From NCBI GenBank assembly GCA_009733775.1, contig WOGZ01000048.1, forward strand, positions 97,588-161,587: a stretch of 64,000 bases of DNA. The letters are read 5' to 3'. The notes under the pieces are model-generated. The model was not told where the DNA came from and made no database searches. It saw only the letters and a list, made by a program, of their open reading frames with translations. This DNA is from Alectoria sarmentosa. Its lineage: Eukaryota > Ascomycota > Lecanoromycetes > Lecanorales > Parmeliaceae. Made by a program: the position numbers and the translations under genes. Below, in pieces: positions 22,865 to 34,187 of this stretch. The stretch's first letter is position 1. Every line of letters starts with the position of its first letter.

Positions 22865-25800
22865 CTAGCGCTTTGATCCGTTCATCTTTGGTGTGGAGAA
22901 TCCATGACTCCCACGTGCTGACCATCCATTCATGCTTCTGCGTACCCCCAAGGTTTTCCTAGGCGGCCCCTCTGTCTGTAGCTGTGCAATGCTCGTGGTG
23001 TGAAATGTCCTGGAGGGCAGACTATCAGTGTGTCGGGGAGCTACTTCGCTGTCACCCGCGCTGCTTATTATTTTGGAGGACGATTGGCCTTCACATTGGT
23101 TTTCAGCTGCTTCCACGAGCTCTCCAATGTGCGGTGGTGAGCTAGACATGAAGGCATAGGGTTTCTTTCTTAGCGGCTCTTCTTCGTGGACAAGCGGGCG
23201 CGGCCGATTCGTATTTGTGAGAGGTTGCAGGCGGTGATTCGCTAACGCTTCTGGTATCGGTAAGTGTGGTGTCCTTGATGTTGGACCCAAATTTCCAATC
23301 GAGACCTGATCCCTAGTGGCCGTGAGACCAGCGACTGTCTCATTACGGGAGGTATGACTGCGACATGCGGCTGAGCTGCCCAGTCTCCCTTCCGCGAAAT
23401 TATCGAATGGTGTGCTTCTCCTTTCCTTTTCAGCCTTCATTCCTAAGAAGCTCATCAAATTGTTTTGACCTCCCGTTTGTCTAAGGCTAGATTTGTTATT
23501 TGGATCAACCCCTTCCTTGCGTACCTTCGACGGCTTTTCCACTCCACTTGGTCTAATATCCATGTTCCTGTGTTCATCCACATGCTGTAATTGGGTCGCT
23601 GCTGAGATGAAGCCCATGTTGTGAGAAAAGGTTGAGCTGCTCTGCATTGTGGTTATACTGCCAATATGTCCCGCGACATATGAGTTCGCGCAGGCCGTCA
23701 TTCCTTCAACCCCACTGCGTTCGCCGTCCTGTATCCTCCTTCGCTTGGATGGATGTTCGGGGATTTCATTGTTGGAGTCCCATTTGCTCCATTTGGCGCC
23801 GATCGCCTTGACCTCTTCTTCCCCAGTGAGAGGCCATAGATTATCGTATATGCTTCGTAAGGTCTCACAAGCATCAAAGATTTGGGCTTGAGTTGGACTG
23901 TCCCTTCGTAGTATTTGTGCAATGTCATTGACAATGCTGCTGTTGATTGTTGGGCCCTGGCTAACCAGCATTTTCCCCACAGACTTAATTGAGAGAAATG
24001 GTGACAGGGCCGTTTCTTCTCTTTGCGAATTCTTTGTTGGACAGCTAATGTAGAGCAAAGCCTGTGCTCGGGTCATCGCAACGTACAGTAGCCGCCGTTC
24101 TTCGTCGGTATCTTCTGCTCTTGAATGCGGTATGCAACCTTCGTACGCTGATGGCACGAAGACCACAGGCCACTCTAGGCCTTTTGCAGCATGTATGGTG
24201 GAAATTGTGACCTGTGACTGCAGGGCTCCCTTCCCTTCCAAGTCTTCCTCCTCTTTCTGAAGCTCCGATGCGAGCGCAATATTGGCTAGAAACTTTGCCA
24301 ATGCTTCTTCTGCTGCATTGCCTCGCTGTTGTTCCAAGCCTTCGATGTTGGGCAGGTCATCGTCTTCTTTCCATTTGTGAGCATCATAGACTGTATATTC
24401 TGATGCTTGCGCAGCAAGCTCCTCGACGTTCGCCCAACGAGCTTCATGATCATCCGCATGGCTCTTTTCCAAGTAGTGTCGGAAGTCGAGCTTCTCAATT
24501 ATGTACCCCATAATGGTCTCAGGCGAGCCAGGATTACTCACGTCCAAGATCTTGTTTCTGGAAGTTAGGATGAGATTGACAAAGGAGCCTAGTCCTTGCT
24601 CCGCCACTTTGGACAATTTCGTCCTGGTAGTGTTTTGTGTAGAATTTCGAAGCAGTGTCCAGAGGGCCACTTTTCGAGTCTCCGCCTCTTCTAGCAGCCC
24701 TTTCACGGTGGTTGCACCCAAGCCACGTGCCGGTATGTTGATGATGCGAGAAATGGCATCATTGTTGTTGGGCTGACTGATCACTCGCAAGTAGTCGAGG
24801 AGAATCTTGACTTCTAGACGATCGAAGAACTTCTTGCCTCCCACCATGCGATAGGGTATACCAGCTCTTCCCATGGCTGATTCGACCTGGCGCGACAGAG
24901 AGGCAGATCGAAGTAGTATAGCGAAGTCGGAGTAGGCAAGAAGACGACCAGTCAATCCAACCGTCCTTTGTAATTCGGATACGATCCACAAGGCCTCAAT
25001 CTCAGCGGTTGGTAGTCTTCGCAGAACAGGCATAGTGCCAGGGCAATGTGTGGGCAGTAGATATTTGCTAGGTCGCGACGTGTCTTGTTGTATGACTTCG
25101 TCCGCTGCCAGGAGTATTGCTCCTGAAGATCGATAGTTGTCTTTAAGGTGGATGATAAGCATATCTGGGTACTGGTGTTTCATTTTCTGGAGATTCTTGA
25201 TCTCTGCAGACCGCCAACCATAGATGCTCTGATCTGGATCACCAACAGTAGTGACTCTCTTATTTTTCGCAGCAAATAGCCTCATCAGATCGAACTGGAC
25301 AACATTTGTGTCTTGGAACTCGTCAATCAAAACCACCTCAACATTCGAGACACATGTAGGGTGTTGGCGGAGAAGGTCGACACATCTCAAGAGGAGATCA
25401 TCATAGTCGAGGAGGTTGGATTTGGCCAGTTGACTCTGGTATGCCTCGAAGACGGTGAAAAACTCTTGTTGCTCCAAAGTCTTCTTCTGTGCTGGTTTTT
25501 GTGCTAAGTTCCACGTTGTATGTCCATCCTGCTGGTCTGGGCTCGGAAGACCTTTGGATTTAGAGCTCGAGATTCGTGATTGAGCCTTCTTAGCATCAAG
25601 ATTAAGCCTCAAGCGTTTGATGATTCTCTTAATTACGGCTATAGTGTCGGAACTATCGGCAATGCCAAATCCTTTCTGAATGCCAATGAGATGGCCGTAG
25701 GTGACAAGATATCGGCGGCATACTGAGTGGAATGTACCCAGGACCAATCGCGTTGCGATATCGCCACCAAGAAGTTTGGCGATCCTGTCCTTCATTTCCC

Positions 25801-25996
25801 GCGAACTCTTGATTGTGAATGTGAGACATATGATGTCCCATGGTTTATATCGGTGGTGTTGAAGGAGGTATGCGACGCGTGATGTGAGAGTTTTCGTTTT
25901 GCCGCTTCCAGGCGGAGCCAGGATTTGTAAGACATTAGACACCGAAGTGACAGCATCTTGTTGTGGTTCATTGAGTCCTTGAAGAATAGGATCCAT
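22865..25996 (-). CDS. srs2: Srs2-type UvrD-family (SF1A) 3'-5' DNA helicase
   Basis: A single exon of 1,043 aa from an ATG at 25996. The helicase core carries the Q-motif (LNEPQQDAV, 8-16), Walker A APPGSGKT (27-34), motif II DEFQDT (225-230), motif III GDPDQSIYGWR (252-262), DNYRSS, and motif VI RLLYVAMTRAQ. A long disordered C-terminal third ends with TLGVRRSMNGW, a tail I associate with filamentous-fungal Srs2 proteins. Srs2 strips Rad51 from single-stranded DNA, restrains unscheduled recombination and helps template switching at stalled forks. It lies 298 bp downstream of the ubiquitin protease gene on the same strand. The same frame stays open for about 91 codons beyond the TAG at 22867-22865. 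Confidence 0.9.
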   Translation of the reverse strand: MDPILQGLNEPQQDAVTSVSNVLQILAPPGSGKTKTLTSRVAYLLQHHRYKPWDIICLTFTIKSSREMKDRIAKLLGGDIATRLVLGTFHSVCRRYLVTYGHLIGIQKGFGIADSSDTIAVIKRIIKRLRLNLDAKKAQSRISSSKSKGLPSPDQQDGHTTWNLAQKPAQKKTLEQQEFFTVFEAYQSQLAKSNLLDYDDLLLRCVDLLRQHPTCVSNVEVVLIDEFQDTNVVQFDLMRLFAAKNKRVTTVGDPDQSIYGWRSAEIKNLQKMKHQYPDMLIIHLKDNYRSSGAILLAADEVIQQDTSRPSKYLLPTHCPGTMPVLRRLPTAEIEALWIVSELQRTVGLTGRLLAYSDFAILLRSASLSRQVESAMGRAGIPYRMVGGKKFFDRLEVKILLDYLRVISQPNNNDAISRIINIPARGLGATTVKGLLEEAETRKVALWTLLRNSTQNTTRTKLSKVAEQGLGSFVNLILTSRNKILDVSNPGSPETIMGYIIEKLDFRHYLEKSHADDHEARWANVEELAAQASEYTVYDAHKWKEDDDLPNIEGLEQQRGNAAEEALAKFLANIALASELQKEEEDLEGKGALQSQVTISTIHAAKGLEWPVVFVPSAYEGCIPHSRAEDTDEERRLLYVAMTRAQALLYISCPTKNSQREETALSPFLSIKSVGKMLVSQGPTINSSIVNDIAQILRRDSPTQAQIFDACETLRSIYDNLWPLTGEEEVKAIGAKWSKWDSNNEIPEHPSKRRRIQDGERSGVEGMTACANSYVAGHIGSITTMQSSSTFSHNMGFISAATQLQHVDEHRNMDIRPSGVEKPSKVRKEGVDPNNKSSLRQTGGQNNLMSFLGMKAEKERRSTPFDNFAEGRLGSSAACRSHTSRNETVAGLTATRDQVSIGNLGPTSRTPHLPIPEALANHRLQPLTNTNRPRPLVHEEEPLRKKPYAFMSSSPPHIGELVEAAENQCEGQSSSKIISSAGDSEVAPRHTDSLPSRTFHTTSIAQLQTEGPPRKTLGVRRSMNGWSARGSHGFSTPKMNGSKR

Positions 25997-26294
25997 GGGG
26001 GATTGATCATGGTCGATGTTTGTGTTTGTTTGTATTTGGTCACTCTGGGATTCTTTGATGATTGACGCGAAGGTGGGGTCGCATCTAGCGTGAAAAACGC
26101 ACCCGAGGGACCCGTGGAGCCATGTCCGAGGGCCCTCGTGTAGGCATCAAAAACAGAACTGGAGCACCGCTGAAGGGGAAACGGCCCGCGGTGAGTAGAT
26201 ACAGACCTGGGAACCTGGAGAAAGGTAGTGGGAGTGAAACAAATTGTACGAGTAGTGCTCAATGATCAAGAAAGAAACTCGTAAGGTTTCAACA

Positions 26295-28916
26295 TCACTC
26301 CACTCTTCTCAGGAAGAAAAGCTGACCCTGATCGAACATGGGCAACACATCGTCAGAGATGAGCGTGATATCGTGGTCGTCGATGCAATACCAACGGCCA
26401 AGGACCTTCCTCGCGGCCACATAGTGTCCATCATCATGCCTAAATTCAGTGAGCCAAGGAAGAGGTTTAAGTATCCAACGTGAGACTCTCTTACCCGTCG
26501 CCCACGTGCTCAACAGTGCCGAACACTTCATATTTATAGTTTTCACTGCTCTGACCACCGCATAGGAGAGGCGACAGGTCAAGAGTCTCTGCAGGAAACT
26601 TGATCAACGTCTTGATCTTCTTGATAACGGGATGCTTATTCTTGCCCTCCATGTGACGAGCACGGGGAGCCTGCACGATCAAATACTTTGGCAACTTGTT
26701 CACAAAGACATCCTCGGTCGTTGTGTCTTTTGTCTTGCACGTTGGGCAGACGTGATCGTCCATCAAGTTGCTGGTCCTTGTGTTTTTCAGTAGCTCGTCA
26801 AGGGTGCTTGAATCCTTTGTGGGCAAAACCACTTTCAATCCATAGCGGTCCGCTGTGTGCTCCCTGACCAGGCCACACTTGGCGCACGCCAGCTTCCGAG
26901 CCATCAGTTACGCATGCCGTGTGGTTTTGCGGCAATGGTGACTCACCTTCGTACCCTCTTGCACGTTGAAAAGGTCTTGGACAAGGATGGGCTTCTCGTC
27001 GTCTGCTTCACACTTCGCCATCTCCTCCTCGTGTAGCCTCTTGAGCAATTCATTGATGAATTCCGACGAGTCCTGTGAACTGCTTCCATTCATCGGACTG
27101 CCATCCTCGTCTTTAAAAATTGCTCCATAAGCTTGGAGGAAGACGAAGGGAGAGACTGAGCTTGAGCCGGCTGCAGCTCGAAGGTCTCTAGCGAGTTCGC
27201 CAAAATATGCGCCAATGAAGCTGAGTGGCGTGAGTAGATGGACCAATTAGAGGAAGGGAAGCTTACATATCATTCTTCAATCGCGCAAAGGCAGATTCTA
27301 ACTGCTCTGTCTTCTTTCGGAGTGCTCTTGTCAGCTTTCCTTTTCGCATCAGGTCAGTGTCCCCTGATATGATACTCTGTACCTCTTCCAAAGTTTTGTC
27401 TTGAGAGGCCTCATAATGTGCTAATAGCTCGGGTACGCCAAAGAGACACTGCAGGCCGGCGTTGGCAAAGCAAGCCCTGAAGTGGTTCGTCAATCCCTTT
27501 GGCGGTTCTTCTGAACTTTCTTCAACAGAAGGGGCCTTCCACCCGGTAGGGGTTGGAGTTGAGAACTTTGCATCATGCTTTAGCCTAAACAATCAGCCGA
27601 CTCAAGGGCGGCATACCTTTATCTTCTTTGGTGTTCCCGTCTCCGTAGCATCTTCTCTTGATTTCCTCTTCCGCGAAGCCCCCGCTTCGACCTCCTTCAC
27701 TATTGGAGATTGTTCGTTCTTCCCCTGTGGCTTTGGCGGCGCCGGAACCGGTTCTTTCACCATCTCTTGCACATGCTTGGCATTCTATATACGGATCAGC
27801 CGGCAGAACTCTGCAGTGCTCTGCGGTACTGAAAGTACTCACCGAGGGCATGGCGGCCGTGTGGCCTGGCTTCTGATTGCGAGCAAAGAACCCCGTTGTT
27901 CGGGCCTGTGAGACGGTATTCGTGTTCGATTGCAAGCCTTGAGCCGGCGGGGTTGTGCTAGCACCCATCTTTGGTTTCTTAGTTGTTTTGTTCTCCAAGA
28001 CACAGTCGTTTTTTCTCTTGGACGCCTGCAGGGATCCATGCTTGACATCCTCCATGGTCTCTGGCTCCGCCGCGTTGGATGTGTGTCGCTTGGTCTGCTG
28101 AAGAGGGCCAGTGACAGCCACCTCCATGGCCTTTTGCTCCGCCACTTTAGGAGAGTCTTGGGTTGGCCGACTCTGAGTTGGTCGGCTTGTACCCTTGTAC
28201 ATCAACGATATTAGCCCACGGAACGCGGCAGGAGCTTGAGTCACCTACATCATAGAGCACCTTAGTCTTTCGAATGTTACGGTTCACATTCTTGGTGTCC
28301 TGTTTCCGAAGTTTTTCACGACTCTTCAGTGATGCATTAGTGGACTTGTTTCCAAGTGCACGAGCATACGCAGATGAGCGAGGATCCGGCATGTCTCTCC
28401 CTGTGCCCCTATAGGGTTTACCTGTACCTGGAACATAGCCACTTGTGGGCTTGGCTTTCTTGGTCTCATGGCCTTGTTTGTCCTCTTTCTTGATTTCGTA
28501 AGTGTCGCCACTGTCTTCAGCCTTCCGCTTCAGGGAAGATGAGTTGGAAGGGTCCTTATGAATAAGCATCTGCATAGTGTTGCTCAGCAAGACGAAACAT
28601 TACTTCATCAGTGCAGGGATTAATTTACCCTGCCCTCTTTGTTCGCCTTCATGGCATGGGCGGTGGTCAAGGGCTCTGGAGCAGGAACGCGAAACCCCGC
28701 AGCTGTGGATGTGTTGTCCTTGTTGGCGTTGGCAGACGTCTGTTGATCAATTAGTCAGTATGTCGCAGGGCATGATGTTCTAATTTGAATGCATACCTCG
28801 GGGCTGGAACTCTTATTCTTTTCTATTTCCCGTTTTTTATATATACCTCTCAGGGTTTCCAGCGCTACTCGCCTCTTAGCCTTCTCCGCCTCCTTTCGCT
28901 GTTCTGGACCTGGCAT
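26295..28916 (-). CDS. Ubiquitin-specific protease (USP/UCH family)
   Basis: Ten exons joined in phase (28916-28797, 28739-28629, 28569-28249, 28193-27843, 27784-27617, 27577-27267, 27220-26947, 26892-26495, 26439-26295) give 732 aa; nine intervals are listed because no further break is needed. The N-terminal half is basic and disordered with KRK-type nuclear signals. The USP domain follows: Cys box GLTNHFRACFANAGLQCL with the Asn five residues before the Cys, a QDSSEFINELL block, paired CxxC zinc ligands (CAKCG, CPTCK) and the His box GHYVAARK with RWYCIDD. It should remove ubiquitin from nuclear proteins; the layout recalls Ubp10/USP36-type enzymes. The usual GN-T before the catalytic Cys is replaced by F-R-A, an oddity. 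The start MPGPEQRKEAEKAKRR is the only ATG fitting exon 1. Confidence 0.85.
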
Positions 28917-29708
28917 TGTTTCCAAGGATCAGAGTAAGGAAGAGACGTGTGTCGAGAAGGGCTGAGGACGATGGAAAAGCGTGCGAGAGAGATGGCACCT
29001 AACAAATTAGGATAAGTCCTGCGACGGCCTTGTGACAGGATGTGTTAAGCGGCAGAGGGTTGTGGGTAATTGAAAATCACTTGATGTAAGTCTGTCGATA
29101 TTCTGTGAATGTGGTGGGGAAGAGGAAGTTCTGGTCAAGAAGTGTCGAAGGAGATGAGAGTTGAGGAAAGTATTGAGAGTCAGAAGCAGAAGCAGCACAC
29201 GGGCTGTGTGTTGTGCAAAGGCAGGTGGGTGCAATGACCCTGGATGGTATCCAGATGATGTTGCTGTGTGTAAGGTAATGCAAGGCAGTGTGAGCTTGCT
29301 GGCAGTTCTTTGCAGTGTGTGAGCTTGAAGATTGTGGATGGGGGATGGAAGAAGGGTGGTGAAAGTAAAATGGAAGACTCGAAGACGCGCCAGCACTTCG
29401 GCTGTGTCTGCGAAATTGAGGAGGTTGGAAATACCTTAGCGCCCGAATTCGTGGTGTTGAATTTACAGCTGTGTTGACAAAAATTCCGCTGTCGTCATGT
29501 TAGCGAACCGTTGTCCCCGCAGTCAATAGTCTCCTGCTCCCAGATTGTTTGGCTGCTTGGGCTCTTTGTTAGTAAATGCCTTATATGTATTCAAAACGCT
29601 CTATTGACAAAGAACCATCATGGCTCGTCCCTAGGACCACCGCCATGCATCGCGTCCTTACTTTCCCGTGGATCACCACATCCTTCAAATCCAACCTCAC
29701 GGTCCGCA
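28917..29708. promoter_or_regulatory. Shared upstream region of divergent USP and acetyltransferase genes
   Basis: About 790 bp separate two head-to-head start codons. Minus-strand frames inside are Thr/Ser/His-rich and look like translated leader. No TATA box or known operator stands out. Confidence 0.4.
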
Positions 29709-30311
29709 ATGGCCAGAATACGCCGTTCCAGCCACAGTATCAAACACCAAAGCACTAAAAGCCAAAGCATTAAAACCAGCCGCCTCCAACTACGAAGAGC
29801 CCACAGGAGCGATCTCGCCGACTTGCACCAACTCTTCAGCAGCTGTGAAGTTATGCGATACTGGGCTTGCCCCACTCATACCTCCATCAACGAAACAAAG
29901 GAGTACCTTGACGGCATGATTGCATCCTCCACAAATGGAGATATCGAATTCGTCATCGTGCTCCCTGCTCCTGTGCCTCTCGACCCTTCATCCACCGTTG
30001 TCAGCAAAGCAAAAGTCATAGGTACAGCAGGAATCTGGGACGAAGCAACAGGCGAGATTGAACTCATGCTTCACAGCGATTATTGGGCCCAAGGTTACAT
30101 GAGTGAAGTATTGACGACGCTCATTCCTATACTTAAGCAAAAGGGCGCACGAAAGCTTCTTGCGAATGTGGATCCGAGGAATCATGCGAGTATCAAGGTG
30201 CTGAATAGGTTTGGGTTTGTGGAGACGCATAGGAAGAAGAAGACGTTTGAGACTGATATTGGGTGGTGTGATAGTGTTTATCTGGAGTTGTGGAGACCGA
30301 GGAGGTTTTGA
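29709..30311 (+). CDS. GNAT family N-acetyltransferase (RimJ/RimL type)
   Basis: A single-exon 200-aa protein starting MARIRRSSHSIKHQ. After a basic 25-residue start comes the GNAT fold: TSRLQLRRAHRSDLADLHQL, a VIGTAGIWDE beta-strand, then the acetyl-CoA loop region MLHSDYWAQGYMSEVLTTLI and ANVDPRNHASIKVLNRFGF, the classic RimJ/RimL C-terminal motif. Such enzymes transfer acetyl from acetyl-CoA to an amine of a protein or small molecule; the substrate here is not predictable. The frame is open upstream of the chosen start, but this is the first Met that leaves the usual spacing to the domain. Confidence 0.8.
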   Translation: MARIRRSSHSIKHQSTKSQSIKTSRLQLRRAHRSDLADLHQLFSSCEVMRYWACPTHTSINETKEYLDGMIASSTNGDIEFVIVLPAPVPLDPSSTVVSKAKVIGTAGIWDEATGEIELMLHSDYWAQGYMSEVLTTLIPILKQKGARKLLANVDPRNHASIKVLNRFGFVETHRKKKTFETDIGWCDSVYLELWRPRRF

Positions 30312-30741
30312 GGTAGGGGTTCCTCAGAGCAGATGGTGATCAAATTACGGTCGAAGTGAAGAGCTAAAGAGAATGTCGCCTGGACATGGGCTGGCTTGGA
30401 GCAAGACCTTCATGCGAGAGTTGACCACATGACCTACCAGTAGACGTTACAGACAGACAACAAAGTTCCTTGATGAAAGATATCAAAGGATAGAACAAAT
30501 CTACTCACCTGCTCCCTCAACTATCAGTGCTGGCACCACTGGGTTGAGATGTAGCGGCTATGGTTAAACGTTACACGCGCTAGTTGAGGTGATCGAAGCC
30601 CACAGGTCATATCACTCCTTTGATCTTCCCCAAAACAACCAAACTGCTCCTAGGTAAGAAGTACCATGAGTCCAAGTCATTGCCAACGAACATCCTCAGA
30701 GCCGATATTCATCAATCAGCAGCTGAGCGAATAGTCTCACA

Positions 30742-32057
30742 ATGGCGACCTTTTCCCATCTTCCAAACGAACTGCTTGTTGAAACATGGCGCCATCTGCC
30801 ACAGCCAGAAGGTATCAAAGTTTGCTCGGACGTCAAAGAAGATCCGTATCCTGTCCGTTTCAGTCCTACAGGAGCATTGCAACCTGAAACGAGAACTCTC
30901 AATATTTGATGATGGGGGCCGAAAGTCGAAGACCTGCGCAGCAGGGTTACTTAAGAAAATCGCATTGAATCCTAATGTTGCGCTCCATGTCAAGAAGCCT
31001 GCCGTCACTAGCTGGGGCGACTATTTGGAGAATGAAGAAAAGGCGTTCAATGCACTCACGGCATTCGATTCAGAAGCTGGGGAAGATGGGCGTCACTACC
31101 GCCACACGCCCTTGAGCGGGAAAAGACCTAAACCTTTTCGGACAAGTGGTGAAGAGAGCTGAGCACGTTGTCAGCAAGAACGAATCTCTCATTGAGGAGG
31201 TCAAAGGTGGACACGAAGATCCTATCGTTGCGCTCCTATTCCTGCTCCTCATCAACCTCAGATCTCTTGTCGTTGAGCAGATGGAAGGTATTCCTCACTT
31301 CTTTCAGACTCTTCAGTATGTTCCGGATACACAGGGCACAGAAGCACTCAGGCGGCTCTCGAAGTGAAATTCTTGCACAACCGAATTGATAACGGTGAAA
31401 ACCTACAGCTCCTGAAAAATTTACGACCCTGCCCTCTGTGAAGCAGATTCATGCTCAGAGCATTGGGGGGCCGTGAGCTACTGCCGCCTTGAATCCAACT
31501 TACAAACTCGAAGTTCGAATGCAGAAAATTTGACGTTTGATCTTATGTCTCGCCCTGACATGGAACAGACCGCCCTGGAATTTCTTAAGCTTATCGAAGG
31601 CTTCGAAAGATTGAAATTTTCCAGCTTCGAGCATCAATTCGACTATGACCTGTTCTGGATCCATGCTACTCTCATTGTCCACGCCAAACACTCACTCAAC
31701 ACCCTGATTCTCAAACCTCGTGGCTAGGAACACGGAGCCCATCGAGAGCTTTCGCACCTTCGAGCTTTTCAAAAAGCTAGAACTGGACCATTCATTCTTG
31801 GCTGATTGATGATCGCGGACCTTGACGGACTAGACGAGCTGGTGCACTACCCAGGAACTTCCATCTGCATGACTTGGCGTACTGAAACCCGCTGCGTTTG
31901 GATCCACTCGAGGCCGGACTTGGAGATACGAGAGGACAGATATACGCGTCTGCCCAATCTGAAAGTCGTTATGTTTTGTGATGACAACTTCGACGTTGGC
32001 TTTACGTCCTTGTCCCCGGGCTATGATCGCATAGCACCTGGCATCGCTGATGTGTAA
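30742..32057 (+). pseudogene. F-box protein pseudogene
   Basis: Starts with a clear F-box (MATFSHLPNELLVETWRHLP). Right after QPE the protein sense moves to another frame (VSKFARTSKKIRILSVSV through LKRELSIFDDGGRKSK to WGDYLENEEKAFNALTAFDS). It shifts again near 31,130 (EHVVSKNESLIEEVKGGHE through NLRSLVVE to YVPDTQGTEALRRLS), and again near 31,360 and 31,470. No GT-AG pair explains these shifts, and stops interrupt the tail. The parent would have been an F-box protein with a leucine-rich C-terminal part, a substrate adaptor of SCF ubiquitin ligases. The relic is fairly young, since the protein sense is easy to follow. Confidence 0.65.
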
Positions 32058-34187
32058 GTAACGTGCAACGCCGAGGGGTTTTGGCTCAATATGCAAAGAC
32101 GTCTCGGATAGCTCGTCTTCGGATGGATGAGGGGGGCTACGTATCGCCTTGGGAGCGAGTCTGATTGCAAGTGGCGAGAATGAATCAGGTAGATGTGGAA
32201 TCTGCGACTGGCCCATCGGACAGATAGATTGCATTGAAAGCCTTCCCGACTTACACTCCGATTCATCAATCATTGCAGTATGAAGAGCCTCTAACCTTAA
32301 CCATATTTACACTCCCAAAGCTTCGAATTCCCTTGTCAAACAAGGCTTGCATCTCATCCGCGACAACGTCCTTACCCTCAGCCGTTTTGCGCATCATCAC
32401 ACCCTAGTACAATCCCTCCTCTCCAGCCGCGACCCTCAGGTATCTTCAAGACCCATTCGATAGCCCTAACCTGCAAAGACTTCTTAGTCAACGGTGATCA
32501 TTCTTTCAGGAACAAAAATCGTGCGATTCAAGTTTGCCCATTCGTACACGAAGGCGCGATGGAAATGAGAACGGAAAGCGCTGACAGTATCGTTGAACTT
32601 CTCTTTCTGAAGGCAGCTATGATCGTACGAGCGATGAAGATGTACGGAGCAGGCAGTAAATGGAAATTTTTGGGGAAGCTGAAACCCATCCATTCGCTTT
32701 GCCCCATGACAAATTGCTGCCCAATCACAGCCTGTTCCAGAACAACAAGAGGCTTGAATTTCCTCACCCCCCTTTTTTTCCTTTCTTTTCTTTGATCCCC
32801 ACAATATCTCCTTCTCGCTTCCTCACAGCCTCCATATCCACCTCCACATCCACCTCCCCCTTCCCCTCCCCTTTCCCAGCAACAGAAACGCCATTTCCAC
32901 CCTCACGACAACCATACCACCAACCCGATCCCTGCCGAAGGCGACCACAGTCTTCGCATACGTACCAACCCTCGTAAAACGCAACATCAATCGCACCAAA
33001 CATGCAACAAAGTCGAACAAGAGGCCTGCAGCAGCGAAGAGCCGTCGTGACAACGAAAGGGGGGGGGGGGGGGGGGGCGACCTTTGGCGCCGGAGCCGAG
33101 GAAGGAGTGTTGTAGCGCTTTGACGCTTTAGGTAGGTAGGTAGGTAGGTAGGTAGGTGGGCCATTATTTCGAATTTCTTGTCAGACGTGGCGAGACATAG
33201 ATGCTTTGATTTGGTTTGGTTTGGAAATTAGGTACCTAGGTAGGTAGGAGGTAGCTAGCTGCAAATGAGGTGAGTTGAAATGAAATATTCGGAGACGACT
33301 GGGCGGAGAGTCAGTATGTGACATTCACTTGTGAACAATGGTTTATTCCGATTGGGTGATGGATCGCGGAGATAGGTACATAGTGGGCAGGTAGGTAGGT
33401 ACCTACGCCGAGGCTCGATGGTGGTGGTAGGTATGTGTTGTGCTCGAGCCCAGAGGAGCCTGTGCACTGTGGAGCATTTGGCCCTGCATGAGCTGGCAGA
33501 GGCGTGCGTTTGAAGGGGTGTGGACGACTGGGCCCAAGCGAAGTGCTTTCTTGGCGCTTGGTTCCATGACCACGCGACGAGAGTGTGAAAGAAAAGAGAC
33601 TGAGAGTGTTGTGAAAAGTTCTTTCTTTGAGCAAAAGTCATACTGTGATGGGAGCTGAAGATGTAAGATGCATGTTGAAACAATGAAGAGCGCGTTCTGG
33701 AATGATAATTTGAAGTTTCGTTCGACAGTAGGTATACCATACACATCTCCACCCATGCTCAGGGCATCAAGCCGATTTGAAATCCCCGCGACAAATTATA
33801 CGCCTCATATCACCATGCCAGATATCGTCGCAGAATGCCAGATCGGTCGATGCCTCCCAAAACCCTTGCAATAAAATGATAGACCGACCGAGATTATAGG
33901 TATAAAACAAGTGATTCCGAATGGCAGTGGCAGTGGCAGACGGTAAGTATCCAGGACTCCGGCGCCGCAAAAGTTGTTGTCCACAATACCGTCGCTGTGC
34001 AGGTTTTACCGCCGACTCCATGCTCAAAGTACTCCAAACCCAAGCCAGTGTTTTAAATGGCTAGTGCGCTTTACGCTGCATATGCAGGAACGAAATCCCA
34101 CGGGAACATCTTGCGGGGCCAGACCGATGGATTGACGTAATCCCCACCTTCGATCGGGAGCTGCAAGGCCGAGAGGCTGCCATTGGC
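32058..34187. other. Intergenic with simple repeats
   Basis: No supported gene. Holds a 19-G run at 33059-33077, a (TAGG)n run at 33129-33160, TAGGTA/TACCTA motifs near 33231-33260 and 33390-33407, and a pyrimidine-rich stretch near 32,760-32,880. A minus-strand frame of 84 codons from an ATG at 34021 is noted but has no support. Confidence 0.5.
33129..33160 (+). repeat. (TAGG)n microsatellite
   Basis: Seven GGTA units in a row. The same unit recurs singly or in pairs at several other intergenic sites in the window. Confidence 0.9.

Noticed and set aside
33767..34021. 84-codon minus-strand frame from ATG 34021
   Set aside because: No domain or splice evidence; the length is within chance expectation.
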